The notes: a model not told the origin generated them from the sequence alone. Shown: positions 45,888 through 57,852, counted from the stretch's first letter. The stretch: DNA of 64,000 nt from Chondrus crispus (GCF_000350225.1 NW_005179282.1:1-64000); one strand, 5' to 3'. Program-made: numbers and translations.

Positions 45888-46320
45888 AACCAATGCATGC
45901 ATGGCGATTTACCCATACTTGCACAAGCAGAAATTTCCCAAGTGTTTCCTATGCGGAGAAATGCGCCATGATTGCTTGGACAAGCATGGCCTGGTTGATG
46001 GGCTTTGCATTGGTAATTTGCATGGGCTTCATGGGCTTGCATTGGTCATGTGCATGGGATTACATTGGGAATCTGCATGAGCTTGCATGGGATTTTCCAT
46101 GGGCTTGCATTGGACACCTGTATGGGCTTGCATGGGATTTTGCATGGGATCGCATTGAGAATGTGCATGAACTTGGAAGGGATTTTTGCACGGGTTTGCG
46201 TTGGCCATCTGCATAGGCTTGCATTGGCCATGTACCTGGCCTCGCATGGGCTTTCTGCATGTACTTGATTTGGCAATTTGCATGGGCTTGCATTGACCTT
46301 TGCATAGGCTTGCATGGGTC
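45888..46320. repeat. CATGC-rich minisatellite (GCATGGGCTTGCATTGG)
   Basis: Irregular repeats of TTGCATGGG, CTTGCATTGG and TGCATGGGAT every 9-24 bp over about 400 bp. Several frames stay open on both strands because of the repeats; none looks like a gene. A related repeat lies at 52598-53000. Confidence 0.85.
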
Positions 46321-46350
46321 CACTGGGCGGTTTCTTTCGCTCTAGCCGTA

Positions 46351-46403
46351 CAGGTTTCCTCTTTTAGTTTATGCTACAAGCATAAACTAAAGGAGGAGAC
46401 CTG
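46351..46403. repeat. Near-perfect palindrome, 25-bp arms, 3-nt spacer
   Basis: CAGGTTTCCTCTTTTAGTTT... at 46351-46375 pairs with 46379-46403 with two mismatches. It directly follows the CATGC repeat. Confidence 0.93.
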
Positions 46404-47950
46404 CATAGTTTACGACACTACAATACAAGACCCGAACGTCGAGGCAAATCTTTTCGCGCTTGCAGCTGCTGGGGATGGCGGCGGTCTCGATTGGAGCCCG
46501 CGGCCCGCTCCGCTAGTATACTTTTTGGGCAGGCGGTGTCGTGTGCTTCTGGCTATGGAGCGCTGTTCGCGGTCTCTCGCAAAGCGCTAAGAGTGGCTGG
46601 CGGGAGCGGGGCGGGACAGCTGTGGGCGGCATCATGCACTATAATGGTGCACGGGGCATCCCAAGATCGTTCTAATGCTGACATGCTAGTGGCGCACCAG
46701 CAAAGTCTTTGTTGCGTCAAGTCAAGTTGAATTGAACTATTGAGTCGGAGAAACTTTGTTCGTGCCTTCCGTGACTCCCTGCGTCGGCCACGAAGACACT
46801 CCACAGTTGTAGCAGCAGGGGGCCACGCGAAATGCAAAGCAAACGTCAAATCGCAAAAATTTCGACGAACATAGAACTTCCTTGTGGTTGTCGATAGGCG
46901 TACTAAAAGAGTCAGTAAAGAATAGAGTACAGTTGTGAGACGTGCAAGGAGTCCGCCAGATGGAGACTTCACCTACCTTTCATCCAGTCGCAGTCCAGCA
47001 GACACACAATCGTCTCTTCCTTACCGTGACGGTTGCAAGCAGTGCATGACTAGATGAGATTGTGTTCACGCACTGGTAGTCTGTCAGCAAGGACCTGGGC
47101 CGACGCCCTAAGTTGAACAAAGACTCTCTCGTAGTGGAAAGGTCGATTTGTACGTACCGTGAGTTGTAACAACTGGCTATGCATTCTGAGAACGAAATAC
47201 CAAACTTCGAGAGTCTCACACTTTAGCATTGACCGTTAGCAAGGAAACATATGTATTCAGCATAATGAAAGCACTTGATCGCTAAAGCAATTTTGAAATG
47301 AATGCTGCCAGAGTACGGGAGAGTCTGCTTCGAGTCATCTAGATTGTAGCAGCTGGTACCATGTGTAGATATCCTAACTTCAAGTTCATAGCATAATCAA
47401 ATGCCTCAACGTCCGGGGGCGCTGGATAGCTGATTCCACTTGCAGTGGCCAGTCGACGGAGCGTCGCAGGAATGCACAGCCTGATACATACTAACTTGAT
47501 ATGTTTTGTTGTGCGCCTCTACGCCACGTACACTGCTGTCTATTACACAGCTGAGCGTATAGCGTAGAGGCGCGAAAGAGACTGCATCCGATGCAGCCTT
47601 ATTGGGCTTGGTAGTGCCTCACGGACGGTTTGTTCGTATCGTACGAACACTGACGTCCGAGCACTGGTTCGTCTCTGTATGTTTGGCGAAGTCGCTTCAG
47701 GGGCCCACGCGTCATCCCCACAAGCCAAAAGCGTAAACCGATGGCGCTGGGCCAGACGCGTAAACCGATGGCGCTGGCACTAGCGCTGTCGGCCGTGCAA
47801 CGCAAAGCTCGCGTGGGATAGCTGGTCTCACGCCGGCGGGTGTGCAACCGCCGGGCGATTTCAATAATACCCTTGAATGAAATAATTTTCGGCAGATTAG
47901 TGAGCCAATGAAAAGTACCCCTCCCACGTTGTGGACCTCAAGCAGATCTG
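46404..47950. other. No recognisable gene
   Basis: Frames are short and unconvincing. A 22-bp duplication GTAAACCGATGGCGCTGG occurs at about 47733 and 47760. Confidence 0.4.
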
Positions 47951-48629
47951 ATGCTCTTGCTCAGTTTTTGTGCCACTCACCGGCAAGCCCATGTGGAAGA
48001 GCATCAACAGCAGGGCCAGCTTCTTCACGAAGCTTGTGCCTGCGCCATGCACCACGTTTCTGTTTGTTGCCCGTATTGCAGAGATTGTTTCCCAAGGCAG
48101 GCCTACCTAGGAGCCCACAAGAAAAAATGCAAGCAGGCAGCAGCAGATGAAGCTGAGGCGCAAGAGGCTGACGCTTCTGACTCACCGCCACCCGTGAAGT
48201 CTCGTCGTTTTGCGTGGGAGCTTCCAACTCACCGGTCGTGCCTTGCAAGAGCGGTCTAAGGATAGGACCCGACTGGCAGCGCAAGATTCGAATGTTATCC
48301 TGCCAGCCGCCGGCCTTGGCAAAACGTTTTCGCCCCATTTCGCACTGGATGCAACAGGGCAGGATGAACAACAGGCAGAGGCAACCGCAGCTGATACGTC
48401 AGGTGTAGAGGAGTGGCGAACTGAGGATGCGACGAAGGAAGAGGTGGTTCACGCACTGCGAAATGTGGTGCTGGAGATCGCCGACAAAGGTGGTGATCGA
48501 CAGGCGAACACAATCATCAATCTCCTCCAACATCAGTCATTTGATGCAAGCTTACTCAGGATCGGTTTCGAATCTATTCAGGAAATGCGCCAGAAAGCAG
48601 AAGAGGACGCTAAATGCTTGATCCGATAA
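47951..48629 (+). pseudogene. Zinc-finger plus helical domain fragment, unknown
   Basis: The first frame contains CCPYCRDCFPRQAYLGAHKKKC, a C2H2/C2HC-type finger, then an acidic Ala/Glu-rich stretch and a basic KSRRF. A second frame, overlapping by a shift, reads ALQERSKDRTRLAAQD and a helical segment (EEVVHALRNVVLEIADKG) to 48629. They look like one frameshifted protein of a DNA-binding type, but the family is not recognised. Confidence 0.35.
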
Positions 48630-49589
48630 GTTTCGACAGCGAGGGGTAGTACTCAAACCTGGAGGCTTGTAATAGAACGTAAATACTAGTGCTATACCAA
48701 AAAGTTCGAATAGTACACAACAATGAATTCCCGGTGATCCGTTCGTCAGTGCGTCCCCCGAACAACCAAGCATTTCTTGCGCTAGCATGTTCAACGTAAA
48801 TTGTGCCGCGCCCCACATCCCGCACTCTAGGCACGACCAGCAGACGGGGGCAGTGACGGTGTCTTCTCATACCTTAGACGACGTCGAAGCCGCACAGCAT
48901 GACTTGGACGAAGCAGATGGGCATGGTGCCCAGCTTTCCCACATGGCGAATCGTAAAAAAAATCGCCACCGAAGCTCAGAGCATTGTTGAAGGCCGCTCT
49001 CTGTGCGTGGGAGTGCTGCCAGCTACAGGCACGATTGTGCAACGGTGCAGGCGGATGATTTCAAAAAATCCAGCATGTCGTAATTGTTTGTAACAGATAT
49101 CGAAAAACAGGTTGACGGTTTCGGTTGGCTTGTAGTCGGGGTCGGACATCTCTTTCCTTTCCCACACCCGAGCCCGCCACCGCTCATATATCACCATGCT
49201 CGACGATGCGATGTTCCGTAATGCCGACACGCCTTCCATTGCCACAGCTACTCAGCACACACAAGTGTCAAGGTACTCCCAAGAATGATCGATTGGAGCC
49301 TTTTCTGGCAGCTCATCGTCGTACAGCCATAGAACTTGACTACGTTGACCAAAGAAGAAGCACGATGAAAACGTTCAGTTCCGCGAACGAATGAAATACT
49401 ACGTTAAGATGATCAAACGTGGCACGAGCTACAGAGAAGATCTTCTTATCAAACTTCACAGCAGTCGGAAGAAAATGGCCAAGCCAACTTCAGGAGGTTT
49501 TTGAGTTCAATTTCATTGGGGAAGTCGACGGGAGGTGTTCCAACACTGCGGTTAAGCAGAGAGATAAGTACGAATCAAAAAGTAGATGG

Positions 49590-50768
49590 AGAGAGGGATC
49601 GAACTGAGGACCTACGTGCGATTGGGGATCACGGTCATATCTCCGCGATGGTGAGCCTCGGCACACCACTGGAGAAGGGAGCAGACGGGGTCGACATGAA
49701 TGCAGTCCGTGCTGCATAGTTGTACGAAAACGCGATCGACAAGAATGACGTCAGCGCGATGGTCGCTCTCGACTTGCTGTTGTAGAAGAGCGCAGAGGGG
49801 GTCGATAGGAACGCGGCTTGCGCCGTGTAGTTGTACGAACGTGCGATCAAAGTAGACCTGTGTGTCGACGCGATATACAAGCTTGGCAACTTAATGAGGG
49901 ATGGGAACGACGGCGTTGGGAAGGATGGAGAGCGGGCTGTCAAACTTTCGAGAGGGCGATTGAGGAACAAGACCATGTCCATTCTATATTCAATTTCGGC
50001 ACCCTGCTGGCATATGATGTGGAGGGATTCGAGAGAAACACGACATAGACAAGTTCGAGCGTGCGATCGAGAAGGGTAATGATGTCGCTTCGATGGTCAA
50101 TCTCGGTCTCCTCCTTCACAAGGGCACTGAGGGAGTCGAGACGAACGCGGTTAACGCTGTACGAACGGGAGATGGTGCATCTCGGCCTCCTACTGCAGGA
50201 CGGCGCGGGGGGTCGTGAAGAACGGGGTTCGCGCCTCAGAGCTGTACGAGCTTGCGATTGACAGGAGGGACTATGTGCATGCATTGGACAATCTTGGTCT
50301 GCTGCTACACCACGGCACGGAAGGAGTGGAAATGGACGAGGTCCGCGCTCTGGAGCTGTACGAGCGTGCGCAGCGTTAACACTAAGTTGAATCTGGCTCT
50401 CCTCCTGACGGATGGAGGAGATGGGGTTGCAGAACGCTGCGCGGGCTCCGAAGCTGCTTGAGGATGCGATTGAGGAAGACAGTATGGTGCATCTTGGCAC
50501 GCTGATGCAGCACGGGGCGGACGGGGTGGGCCGTAACATAGCGCACGCGGCATGGCTGTATACCATGGCGATTGAAAAAGACGGAACAACGGAGTGGCTC
50601 TGCGTTGTTGCTGGCGCTAGTGGCTCAGGCAGTATGGAGAAATACGAGTCTCAGATTATTCACGACGTGCTCGACTTGGACGAGACCGATGTCCGAAATC
50701 TCATGCGTCCCAGAGTTGACGCCGTTGCTTTTACGGTTACCAGCACTTTGACTGAGCTGCTGGAATAA
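49590..50768 (+). pseudogene. Sel1-like repeat protein, multiple stops and frameshifts
   Basis: About seven to eight Sel1-type helical repeats of 36 residues can be followed across frames: ISAMVSLGTPLEKGADGVD, ALDNLGLLLHHGTEGVEMD, ALELYERA, MVHLGTLMQHGADGVGRN and others. Sel1 repeats mediate protein-protein contacts. Three TAG codons (49718-49720, 49784-49786 and 49829-49831) stand where other repeats of the same gene have GAG (A-E-LYE, L-E-KG). Frameshifts break it at several points, and the tail (WLCVVAGASGSGSM...LTELLE) ends at 50768. Confidence 0.8.
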
Positions 50769-50789
50769 GATTTTGAGTCTCACTACTGA

Positions 50790-52597
50790 CGGATGCCAGT
50801 TTTCGAGGATAAGATTGATAATATTGTGGGGGTGGCAATGCTAAAATCGCTGTTACGCAACTGGCGAGGTGGGCTACGCGATGCGGTGGAGAAGCATGTT
50901 TCGTTTCAATCGGATGTTGAAGGGGAAGCATTTCGGGGTGAATTATCGGGAGACCTATCGGACGTTCGTGGAAAAGTTGCTCAGGTGCAACCTGCACCAG
51001 TTTTACGACAGGAACACGGCAGAGTGACACGGAGAGGATGCGGGGGATTTATCGGCGGTACGACGAGGTGATCAACCTGTATGACGCTGGGGAGCTGATG
51101 CGCTGGATCGGGAGGTACTTGCGGAGGGAGAACGTGTCGGCGAAGAGCAGGGACGGGATGGAGGGCGAGCTGGACGAGAGGCAGCTGTACGAAGGGCTCA
51201 TGGAGCGCGGCAGGGTTGGCGGAGACAAGAGGTCGACGGCGTTGCGCGCCACCAACTCGGCGGGCGTCTCGACGACGACGTGAGGAATGAGCGCGTGATC
51301 TGGCGGTGCTGATCGGCTGTCCTATCAGCTCCCCTTGCACTTTGTGCACAAGCCAGCCTCTTCTCCGCGATCAACTTTGCCGGCGCGACGGCAGCGACGC
51401 GCGTGTGGGGCAGGCGCACCGCGGGTGTGTGGCACGTCTGCGCGGACGACGGAGTCGTGGGCGCAGCTGTCGCCGTGCGGGTGGAGACGCTTCTGCAGCG
51501 CGAGCTGACGTCCGGAAGTAGTGGGAAGCGGAACAGGAGGTTACAAAGAGGGGGAGGCTGGGCTGCAGGAGTTGCAGCGCACCCTGGTGGCAGAGGAGCG
51601 TCGGATATTAAATGCTGGGGCGGGCAATGCCTCGACTGCAGCCACGTGTAAAATTGCGCAGGGGAGGAATTTTATTGAAATGCAAGGGTGAGCGGTGGGC
51701 CGATACAGAAAAGTTCATTTATTTCTCTAACCTTATACTCTGTCTTTATTTCCAATAATCAAGGGGGGCCAATGCACAGGGGGGCGGATACTGTAGCACG
51801 AAATCGTCGGATATAAATGGGTTGGAAATTTACTTCTGGCACCGCCAGAAAGGTCGGTAGTCGTGCGCACGCAAAGGCGGGGCGATGCAGAAGGGGTTTC
51901 AGCAGGGGTGGTGTGCTTCCGTACAACTCCCCTGCTGCCCTTTTATTTTGGTCGCGAGTTCAATTCTGCATGAATACTAATAATAATAAAATAATTTGTT
52001 GAATTTTAAATAATGTTTAGATTAATACATAATTTGTAGATTTGCACAATTTTAATTTTTGGCAGTGTCCCGCTGGCAAATCTCATGAAGATTCGAACGT
52101 TGAGACATTCTTCGGGCAGTACACGGATCAAGAAAATGGACTTGGCAGTGAGCGGAGCAGCTCAAGACCCAACGATCGATTTTACAAGTCTGCGGACAAT
52201 GGGGCTGCAAAAGGGGCGTCAACCAAGTCTTCTAGAAACGGTGCGCAAGCTGAGACTTCCTTCGTAATGTAGACTACCCCCTTTTCACTACAAAACAGAA
52301 ATTCTGGGTTCAACCCAGAATTGCGGGATGAACCAAGTTGGTTCATCTCGCACGAACTCCAAGCACTCTCAAAACGCGCCTGGGTTTAAAAAATCACCAT
52401 TTACTACTGTAGTCCTCAGAAATTACTCAACATGACTCTTCTACGGGACTTCTGAAGAATTGTCAACGGGGGACCGACGAGTCCTCCATGTAGGGCAAGG
52501 GTGCTGGGATAGCTGTTGTAGGTACTGACTGCACTGAGGGTTGCGGCGCAGCATCAGATCAGATATCGATAAAATGGATTGTATCGCACTTTCGGGC
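50790..52597. other. GC-rich then AT-rich stretch, no recognised gene
   Basis: 50790-51650 keeps longish plus-strand frames (for example IYRRYDEVINLYDAGELMRW near 51045) and could be the decayed 3' continuation of the Sel1 gene or another family. 51700-52597 has a short plausible frame at 52042-52272 only. I cannot name any of it. Confidence 0.35.
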
Positions 52598-52922
52598 CAA
52601 AACTAAAACTTGGATTGAATCCGCCATGCGTAGCCCATGAACACCCATGCACACCAATGCCTGCATGAGCTCGCATTGAACATATCTCAATTGGTTTGGC
52701 CCTCATTACCCCATGCAGACATAGACTGTTGCATGGACGGTTCTATGGAACATGTTTGGCAAAACTAAAACTTGGATTGAATCCGCCATGCCGAGCCCAT
52801 GAACACCCATGCACACCAATGCCTGCATGAGCTCGCATTGAACATATCTGAATTGGTTTGGCCACCATTGCCCCATGCAGACATAGACGGTTGCATGGAC
52901 GGTTCCATGGAACATGTTTGAT
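52598..52922. repeat. Tandem duplication, unit about 162 bp, CATGC-rich
   Basis: Two copies of a unit beginning CAAAACTAAAACTTGG and containing CCCATGAACACCCATGCACA and CATGCAGACATAGAC, joined head to tail, with few differences. It resembles the CATGC repeat at 45888-46320 in composition. Confidence 0.9.
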
Positions 52923-53093
52923 ATTGCATAGGACCAGGCCTAAGCGAATCCCCATGGAAAACTTATGGTAACCGCTCCAATTGTGAGCATGGGCTTGCAT
53001 GGTCTCTGCATAGGAAATTTTAGAAAATCAGAAATACAGACGCAGTTATCTACCGTCTTTTTTTAGCTCGGCAGAAAAAGATCCTGCCTAAGA

Positions 53094-53675
53094 GTGGGGA
53101 AGAAAATTGCCCGATGTATAAGGGGATACTCTATTTTGCGACACAGAGTTACTAAATGCCACACTTTTGGATCGTTCGCAAGACACCTTGCTAAAGAATG
53201 GGTTGAATGGCAAGAAAAATCGGCACTTGCAGAGAATGGAGACGTGAGTAATACTGAAGCACTACAGCAACTGCGCTCTTTGTTTCCACGTAACGCTGCA
53301 GAAAGGTACAGCTACGGGACTCATGAAGCCCGCAGACTGAATAAGAATATTATGCACAAAAAAGTACACGGAACTCCTACATACTGTGTGCTTTGCAGCT
53401 ATACAGTGGGCGTAACGTTTGACGGAAAGTATAAGACAAGACGAAAAGGGTCTAGGCAGATTCAATGGTGCCAAACGTGTCTTCAGGCCATTTGTATGGC
53501 ATGTTGGAACGAATGGCACACGAGGCTAGCTTTAAAGAGAAAAAGGGCAACAAATGAGGAAAAGAGAGAGTTTCAGCAAAAGTTGCGAACTAAAAGACGA
53601 AGGCGTGCGGTGCAAAAAAATGTAGACGAAGTAGAAATGCAGCCAGATCGCAGTGGAGATGATGACAGTGAGTAA
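53094..53675 (+). CDS. Cys-rich C-terminal domain, probable piece 4 of the piggyBac-like transposase
   Basis: An open frame of about 190 codons; the listed start is a GTG and the true upstream end is uncertain because a TAG lies at 53064. It has a basic helical part (FGSFARHLAKEWVEWQEKS), then a Cys/His cluster CVLC...WCQTC...ICMACWNEWH, much like the C-terminal RING/PHD-type finger of piggyBac transposases, and a Lys/Arg-rich acidic-ended tail. It lies in the right order and strand after piece 3, separated by the CATGC-bounded block. It ends in TAA. Confidence 0.55.
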   Translation: MGKKIARCIRGYSILRHRVTKCHTFGSFARHLAKEWVEWQEKSALAENGDVSNTEALQQLRSLFPRNAAERYSYGTHEARRLNKNIMHKKVHGTPTYCVLCSYTVGVTFDGKYKTRRKGSRQIQWCQTCLQAICMACWNEWHTRLALKRKRATNEEKREFQQKLRTKRRRRAVQKNVDEVEMQPDRSGDDDSE

Positions 53676-54110
53676 CAGGATAGTGCGTAAATGGCATCAA
53701 AACAGCAGAAAATGAGAGATGTTAAGATTAAATTCCGTACTTTTCGTGAGTTTTGTGATGAGGATCGTTCATTTTTGAGTCGAGTACGAGCCTTAGGTGA
53801 CTTTTTCCATCCATTTGCACATCCGGTTGTTGATGGACGAAGCCATCAGCTCAAAGGCTCATGTGAAAATTATCGTCAATAGTGAGCTTACGCAAACCGG
53901 AATCTGCAGATTTCTGCAAACAATTCTGCAAAAAACCTTACACTGAAATTGCATATACAGAATTCTGCAATCAAGTCGTGACAAAAATTGCCGAAATGTG
54001 AGTTTTTAGTGAAGAGAATTTCAGCATAGTTGTGAGAAATGATAGGGACAGGTGTCGTGTAATTGGCGGTAGTTTGATAGGATACATGCATGATACACAG
54101 CGACACAAGG

Positions 54111-55200
54111 CTACCAATTCGTTGCCGCCACCGCTTGTGTCACCCTTACCCTCGCCTCGTCAGACTTAACAACGCCTACCAGTTCCTTGAGCGCCTCCAT
54201 CGGATTCCGCTCTCCGCCAAACACAACCTTCCCTCCCACCTTCCGCGCCTCCAGTATCTCTGCCGTCTCCTTAGCCGCCTCCACCCTCAATTCTGTCCTC
54301 ACGTGCGACAACCCGGCGTTTAACGTCGCCGCCATTAACCTTGCCAACGGCCTCACCTTCCTCATCTCCCGACGCATCTCACACTCGTCTCCCTCCCGGC
54401 CTTCCTCACGCCGGTCGCCTCATCGCACAGCGCGTCCAACCGACGCGAACTGCACGCGGGCCATGGCCCAACGGGAGACCGGGTAGAGCGACGAGCCGGC
54501 CGACCCGCTCGCGCACACTCTCCCCACGGGAGAGCCTCGTGGTGCAGGCGCAGACCAGTTTCAACAGCTCCGGACGTGTCTCGCAGACTTTGCGCAGGAG
54601 TCGCACGACAGGCTCACAGCGCACGAACGGCGCGCCCAGGAGCTGCTTCGTCGCATCGGCGAGGCGGAAAACGGCGGGCCGATGTGAGAGAGGCGCTGGA
54701 AGTGGGGAAATAGCGCCTTGTAGAACTCGACGCTAGCGAGCTGTTGCGTCGCGCTTGAGGTAGAGTCGGGTGCCATTGCGTAAATTGTACCCTGCCTGAC
54801 AGCGCCGTTGATTTTCTGCACGGTGAGACGGCGAGGGAGACGGCGGGAGGGGCTGCCGCAAATGGCGGGCGGGACGAAGCGGAAGCGCGGAGTCGGCGAG
54901 GGACAGTGCTACACAAGCGCGATGGCGTTACCAGCACCGGAAAGCGCGGTCTGACACGGGCGCAAAGGTGGCAAGCGGGAGCGAACCATTCGGAGAGTTG
55001 AGCGTCTGGTCGGAAGCGGGAGGCACTTCGTCATGGAGGTCTAGATTAGCGGGGAATGCTACGACGCGGACTGCTGCGGTTACCCGCGAGAGGGAGGAAG
55101 CGGGCGGTGACGTGGGGGGGCCGCCCGCAACCTGAAACGCACACAAACTCTCCGCAAACATGTAATCTTGATAGTCCTTGATAGCATGTGCCATTTTCAT
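54111..55200 (-). pseudogene. Minus-strand gene remnant inside the pogo element
   Basis: Minus-strand frames from 55200 (MKMAHAIKDYQDYMFAESLC) through ADATKQLLGAPFVRC, LLRKVCETRPELLKLVC and, after a shift near 54400, MRREMRKVRPLARLMAATLN and ILEARKVGGKVVFGG to 54111. The composition is coding-like, helical and GC-rich at third positions, unlike the AT-richer transposase next to it. I do not recognise the family. It may be a captured or nested sequence. Confidence 0.4.
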
Positions 55201-55572
55201 TGCTAAATTAAGAGTTGCTGTGGTGTGACAGAATGCGGAGTCGTGTGGATCGTCTGCAAACAGAATTGCAGAACGCGACTTGCGAAGGGACTTTTTAACG
55301 TCTCACCAAAGCTGTGCGATGGTCCTTTTGCCTCCCCCGCCCCATCGTGCAATCGACGGCTACCTCGATCGCCGTCGTTGCGACGATGGTACCCTTCTCA
55401 CTGGCTCAATCTGTGACACGGCTCAAATTGGGACACCGAAATTATCGTGTAGCCGCGCTGAATATTTTCTCGCATATGATCGTGCCAACCGCAATCAGCC
55501 CACCGACCTCATAGTTAGTCAGATCGCCTCTTTGCGCGTCTCATCACCAGGGTCTCCTTCTATCCCTTCCCG

Positions 55573-57502
55573 ATGCCTCCGTCTATGCGTGCCCAAACGC
55601 AAAGGCACCGACGGCGACAAGAAGGGAGAAAGGTGGAGCACAGCAGAAAGGATAAGGCGTTAGAACTTGTGCAGAAAGGCCATTCAATTCGGAAGGTCGC
55701 GACAATGTCTGGCGTCTCTCGAGGCACTGCCTTTCGAATAAGTCAAAGTCATAAGACATCCGATCATGCAGCACTGGAACGACTCATGGATCCTGAACGG
55801 TTCCCGCGTGGAAGACGAAATATACTCCATTCAGCGGAGGAGTCGCTGATTGTAGACCGCCTTTTGGTTGCCGCTCGAGGTGGGTTTGCTGTAGAAAATG
55901 TTGGATTGACGTCCGTTATGGCACGTGCAGCAGCAGATGGCCGTCCAAGATTTGCAAAAAGCATTCCTTCTCCAGATGCGATACGCTCCTTCCGCGCACG
56001 TAACAGACAGCTCGCCTACCGAGTGGCTGAAAATGTTACATCCGCACGCCTGTCAGCTCAAAACAAGAGTCATTTCTTGACGCTGAAGACGGTACTGAAT
56101 GATGTCAATAAAATGTATCCCGGTATGCTTACGGATCCACGTAAAATATGGAATTTTGACGAAACAGCCGTTCTTGGTGAGTATGGAAAGAAAACAAGGT
56201 GCTATGCATCTTCCTCACACAACCGTGGAGGTGCGCGTCGGTCGGTAAGGGATTCAGGGAAACATGTCACGGCAGGAATTGCCATCGCCGCCTGTGGAAA
56301 CGTTGCGCCACTTTTTCTGATTGCAAGCGGAAAACGGAAAATGGCTGCTTGGCTTGATCCGCTTAGCTCAAATGACTTCCAACACGCAGATGGATCTTCA
56401 CATTGGCTTTGTGAGGAACATTGGTGCCCACCAGAGACAGCATTATGCGTCACAAAGGCCGGGTCAATGGACCGTGAAATTATCAACAGTGTTGTGTGTC
56501 ACATTAATTCACATGCGCGCAAAACAGTCCGGCAGAATGAACACATCCTGCTTCTCGTAGATGGACATAGCTCCCGTGAGGGAGTGGAGTGGACGGAAAC
56601 GTGCACGACACTCAATGTTGTGGCAGTTAAGCTCCCGGCAAACACGACCCATATGCTACAACCATGCCATCAAAAGATTAACAAAGTTTTCCAACAAGAA
56701 ATAAGTAGGACAAAAGATTTATTGCTGAACATGAGCCATTTCTCATGGGCAAACACGGCTGTGAAAATTAAGCTGGCGGTCGCTCGTCACAAAGCTCTAA
56801 CCTCAGATATCGCCAGCGCCTTGTTTCGGGAAGCTGGGCTCTGGCCCATGGATTTTCGCTTCATGTCATTTTTGGATGACAACAGCACTCGAAATTTGAA
56901 CAGAAACCAAGGGGAATCTCCTGGGATGCGGTTGGCGATGCTTCATGACGCAGACGGGAGCACTATCTCGCGACGAATTTCAGCAATTCGTTTGATGAAA
57001 AATATTCATGCTCTTACAGACGGTCAGTTTTCTGCTCCTCATGCTTTAGCCGGGGTTTCTGTCGCGGGCCTGTTTCGAAATGCTCGTAACATTCTAACAA
57101 AAAAAGATATGCCTGCCAAAAAACCGCACACCTACGAAATCTAGGATACAATTCCTCGCAACAGGAAACTCAGCGGCCCTCTTGACAGTTGGCAATTTGC
57201 AGTCCGTTCGTGCTCGCTTGGATGGGCGGACTATTGTAAAATCGCCCGTGGCCGACGGTTGTCACATTCAGGAGGATAATGTGGGGAGTGATACTTCAAA
57301 CAAAGGAAACATTGACCCTCAGAAACATCTGAAAGCGCAGTCAGCCGTGTGGCCTTTCGACGACATAGTTAGCGACGACTTGCCAATCTCGCGATGGCCA
57401 AGAGCCCGAAAACAGCGAATGCATGTTGAAGAAGGCGAGTTGTGGAGGATTCGAAAGCACACGGCAGCGTCGGCTTTGTTGGGACTCTCCCATTACAGAT
57501 GA
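55573..57502 (+). pseudogene. pogo/Tigger-like transposase, third catalytic residue replaced, late frameshift
   Basis: A 523-codon frame with an N-terminal helix-turn-helix of the Psq/CENP-B type (HSIRKVATMSGVSRGTAFRI, residues about 38-58) and a DDE core: Asp196 in IWNFDETAV, Asp330 in ILLLVDGHSS. The third position, 36 residues on, reads NTTHMLQPCHQKINKVF, where the family has LQPLD; His366 replaces the catalytic Asp. The frame ends in TAG at 57144, but an overlapping frame continues (KSRIQFLATGNSAALLTVGN) to 57502, which looks like the proper C-terminus. A slip in an A run near 57118 would explain it. Probably inactive as sequenced. Confidence 0.85.
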
Positions 57503-57852
57503 AGCGTGCAACACATGTCGTCTGCCGTCGTCCCACTTTGACCCTGCCACACTTTGGAAAGCAAATTTGTTTGCCAAATAAAGGCAATTTTCCCCGAATA
57601 CGGACTGCATTCGCATATTTTATCATAACATCCTAAGCGTCCCACATTGAGCCAGTGAGAAGGGTACCACTCTACAGTGTCTAGTTGTACTGCATGCCCT
57701 TTTCTTCTAATACTCCCATCTTTGAAAGTCTACGTTTGGCGTAAACGTTTTAGAAAAGTGTTCACAAAATTTTCAGAAATGGGTTTCAGCAATTGATGAT
57801 GCAGAATTTCTGCATTTGTATTGCTGAAATTTTCGTTTGCGTAAGCTCTGTA

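Larger units (their letters stand above)
53882..57850 (+). mobile_element. pogo/Tigger-like DNA transposon with TIRs and TA duplication
   Basis: The ends read GTGAGCTTACGCAAAC (53882-53897) and, on the other strand, CAGAGCTTACGCAAAC (57850-57835), 14 of 16 identical. Both are flanked by TA (53880-53881, 57851-57852), the target of pogo and Tc1/mariner elements. Inside are the pogo transposase gene and an unrelated minus-strand gene remnant. Several TTCTGCAAA-like motifs lie just inside the left end. Confidence 0.8.

Noticed and set aside
46029..46323. Open frames rich in MQ/HG repeats as repeat proteins
   Set aside because: Several frames on both strands are open through the same CATGC minisatellite; no frame is favoured.
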